Origin: Lentzea alba
Lineage (GTDB): Bacteria > Actinomycetota > Actinomycetes > Mycobacteriales > Pseudonocardiaceae
Assembly (NCBI RefSeq): GCF_011067745.1
Contig: NZ_JAAMPJ010000020.1
Location: 62,001-126,000 of the forward strand
Direction of reading: 5' to 3'
Length of the DNA stretch: 64,000 nucleotides
The notes under the pieces were generated by a model that was not told the DNA's origin, did not search any database, and was given only the letters and a program-made list of their open reading frames with translations. The translations under genes were made by a program, and so were the position numbers. Below are positions 63,587 to 64,000 of the stretch, piece by piece (position 1 is the stretch's first letter; every line of letters begins with the position of its first letter).

Positions 63587-64000
63587 CTGACCGCTGAAGT
63601 AGAAGCACATCTGGACCCGGTCCTGCTGGAGCACAGCGAGACCGGAGTCCCCGAAGAAGACCCCTCGCACCCGCTGCTGGCGGATGCCCCGGTGGACACC
63701 GACTCCCCCACGTTCGCCGAGCTGGGAGTGCGTGACGAGATCGTCAAGGCGCTCGGAGAAGCCGGCATCGTCCGCACGTTCGCCATCCAGGAGCTGACGC
63801 TCCCCATCGCGCTGTCCGGCGACGACCTGATCGGTCAGGCCCGCACCGGCACCGGCAAGACCCTCGGGTTCGGCGTGCCGCTGCTGCACCGCCTCGACAC
63901 GCCCGGCGACGGCACGCCGCAGGCACTTGTGGTCGTCCCCACCCGTGAGCTGTGTCTCCAGGTCGCGCACGACCTCACCGACGCGTCGAAGCACCTGGGT
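63587..64000 (+). CDS. rhlE: DEAD-box RNA helicase RhlE-like, N-terminal part (runs off window)
   Basis: At least 138 residues visible. After an acidic N-terminal tail: Q-motif region TFAELGVRDEIVKALGEAGIVRTFAIQELTLPIAL, motif I ARTGTGKT and motif Ia VVPTRELCLQV. RNA-dependent ATPase/helicase, matching Rv3211 at the end of the conserved block. The start is uncertain: no ATG is available; a CTG at 63587 has GAGAGAGG nine nt upstream, a TTG is at 63563 and a GTG at 63476. The stretch 63476-63586 uses rare AGA/AGG/CGA codons and loses GC third-position bias, so it looks like leader rather than coding. Confidence 0.85.
   Translation, partial: MTAEVEAHLDPVLLEHSETGVPEEDPSHPLLADAPVDTDSPTFAELGVRDEIVKALGEAGIVRTFAIQELTLPIALSGDDLIGQARTGTGKTLGFGVPLLHRLDTPGDGTPQALVVVPTRELCLQVAHDLTDASKHLG

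Overview
The window comes from a high-GC actinomycete, most likely of the order Pseudonocardiales. The evidence is the very high GC third-codon bias, frequent GTG starts, leaderless promoters, and a gene neighbourhood matching mycobacterial Rv3199c-Rv3211 (nudC, K+ channel, adnB, adnA, alkyltransferase-like gene, kinase-like gene, moeZ, DUF3152 protease, TetR, DUF3107, ferritin-like protein, rhlE). Genus is inference. I recognised no rRNA, tRNA, CRISPR array or intact insertion sequence.

Layout. 1-5 kb: truncated TetR gene, a stand-alone DUF2399 (Toprim-like) gene, a MarR regulator divergent from a FAD monooxygenase/NmrA reductase pair with a clear palindromic operator, then nudC. 4.6-8.9 kb: an M16 peptidase pair and a DUF2207 membrane protein. 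8.9-12.5 kb: three tandem membrane-anchored zinc peptidases. 12.5-13.2 kb: the only long non-coding stretch, of atypical composition. 13.2-20.4 kb: a two-component system divergent from a secreted DUF5666 protein, a membrane protein, a ricin-type lectin, a TrkA-type K+ channel, an M20 peptidase, a DoxX protein and an unknown gene. 20.4-27.1 kb: adnB and adnA, the mycobacterial-type double-strand-break resection helicase-nuclease. 27.3 kb: a GH18 chitinase behind a DasR-type operator.

28.3-44.9 kb is the most unusual part. A four-gene module of about 5.5 kb is present three times head to tail: a PAS-GGDEF-EAL protein and an S-adenosyl methyltransferase on the minus strand, and a cytochrome P450 and a secreted alpha/beta hydrolase on the plus strand, with a divergent control region conserved in all three copies. 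Neighbouring modules interlock by 4-nt overlapping stop codons. Both c-di-GMP domains look partly degenerate, so the module may couple nucleotide-second-messenger sensing to a P450/methyltransferase/hydrolase small-molecule pathway. I know of no described system with this composition.

44.9-54.7 kb: an alkyltransferase-like DNA repair gene, then a nitrate assimilation island on the minus strand: nasC-nasB, narK, nirB-nirD-(HemD-wHTH regulator)-sirohydrochlorin chelatase. It covers nitrate uptake, both reductions, siroheme supply and control.

54.8-64 kb: the conserved block resumes (TIGR02569 kinase-like gene, moeZ, DUF3152 metzincin, alpha/beta hydrolase, TetR, alpha/beta hydrolase, AurF-like diiron protein divergent from a TetR with a tandem operator, DUF4873, DUF3107, ferritin-like protein, truncated rhlE with a structured leader). 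Three long perfect palindromes with a TGA-type loop (27156-27212, 59680-59732, 62426-62478) form a small repeat family.
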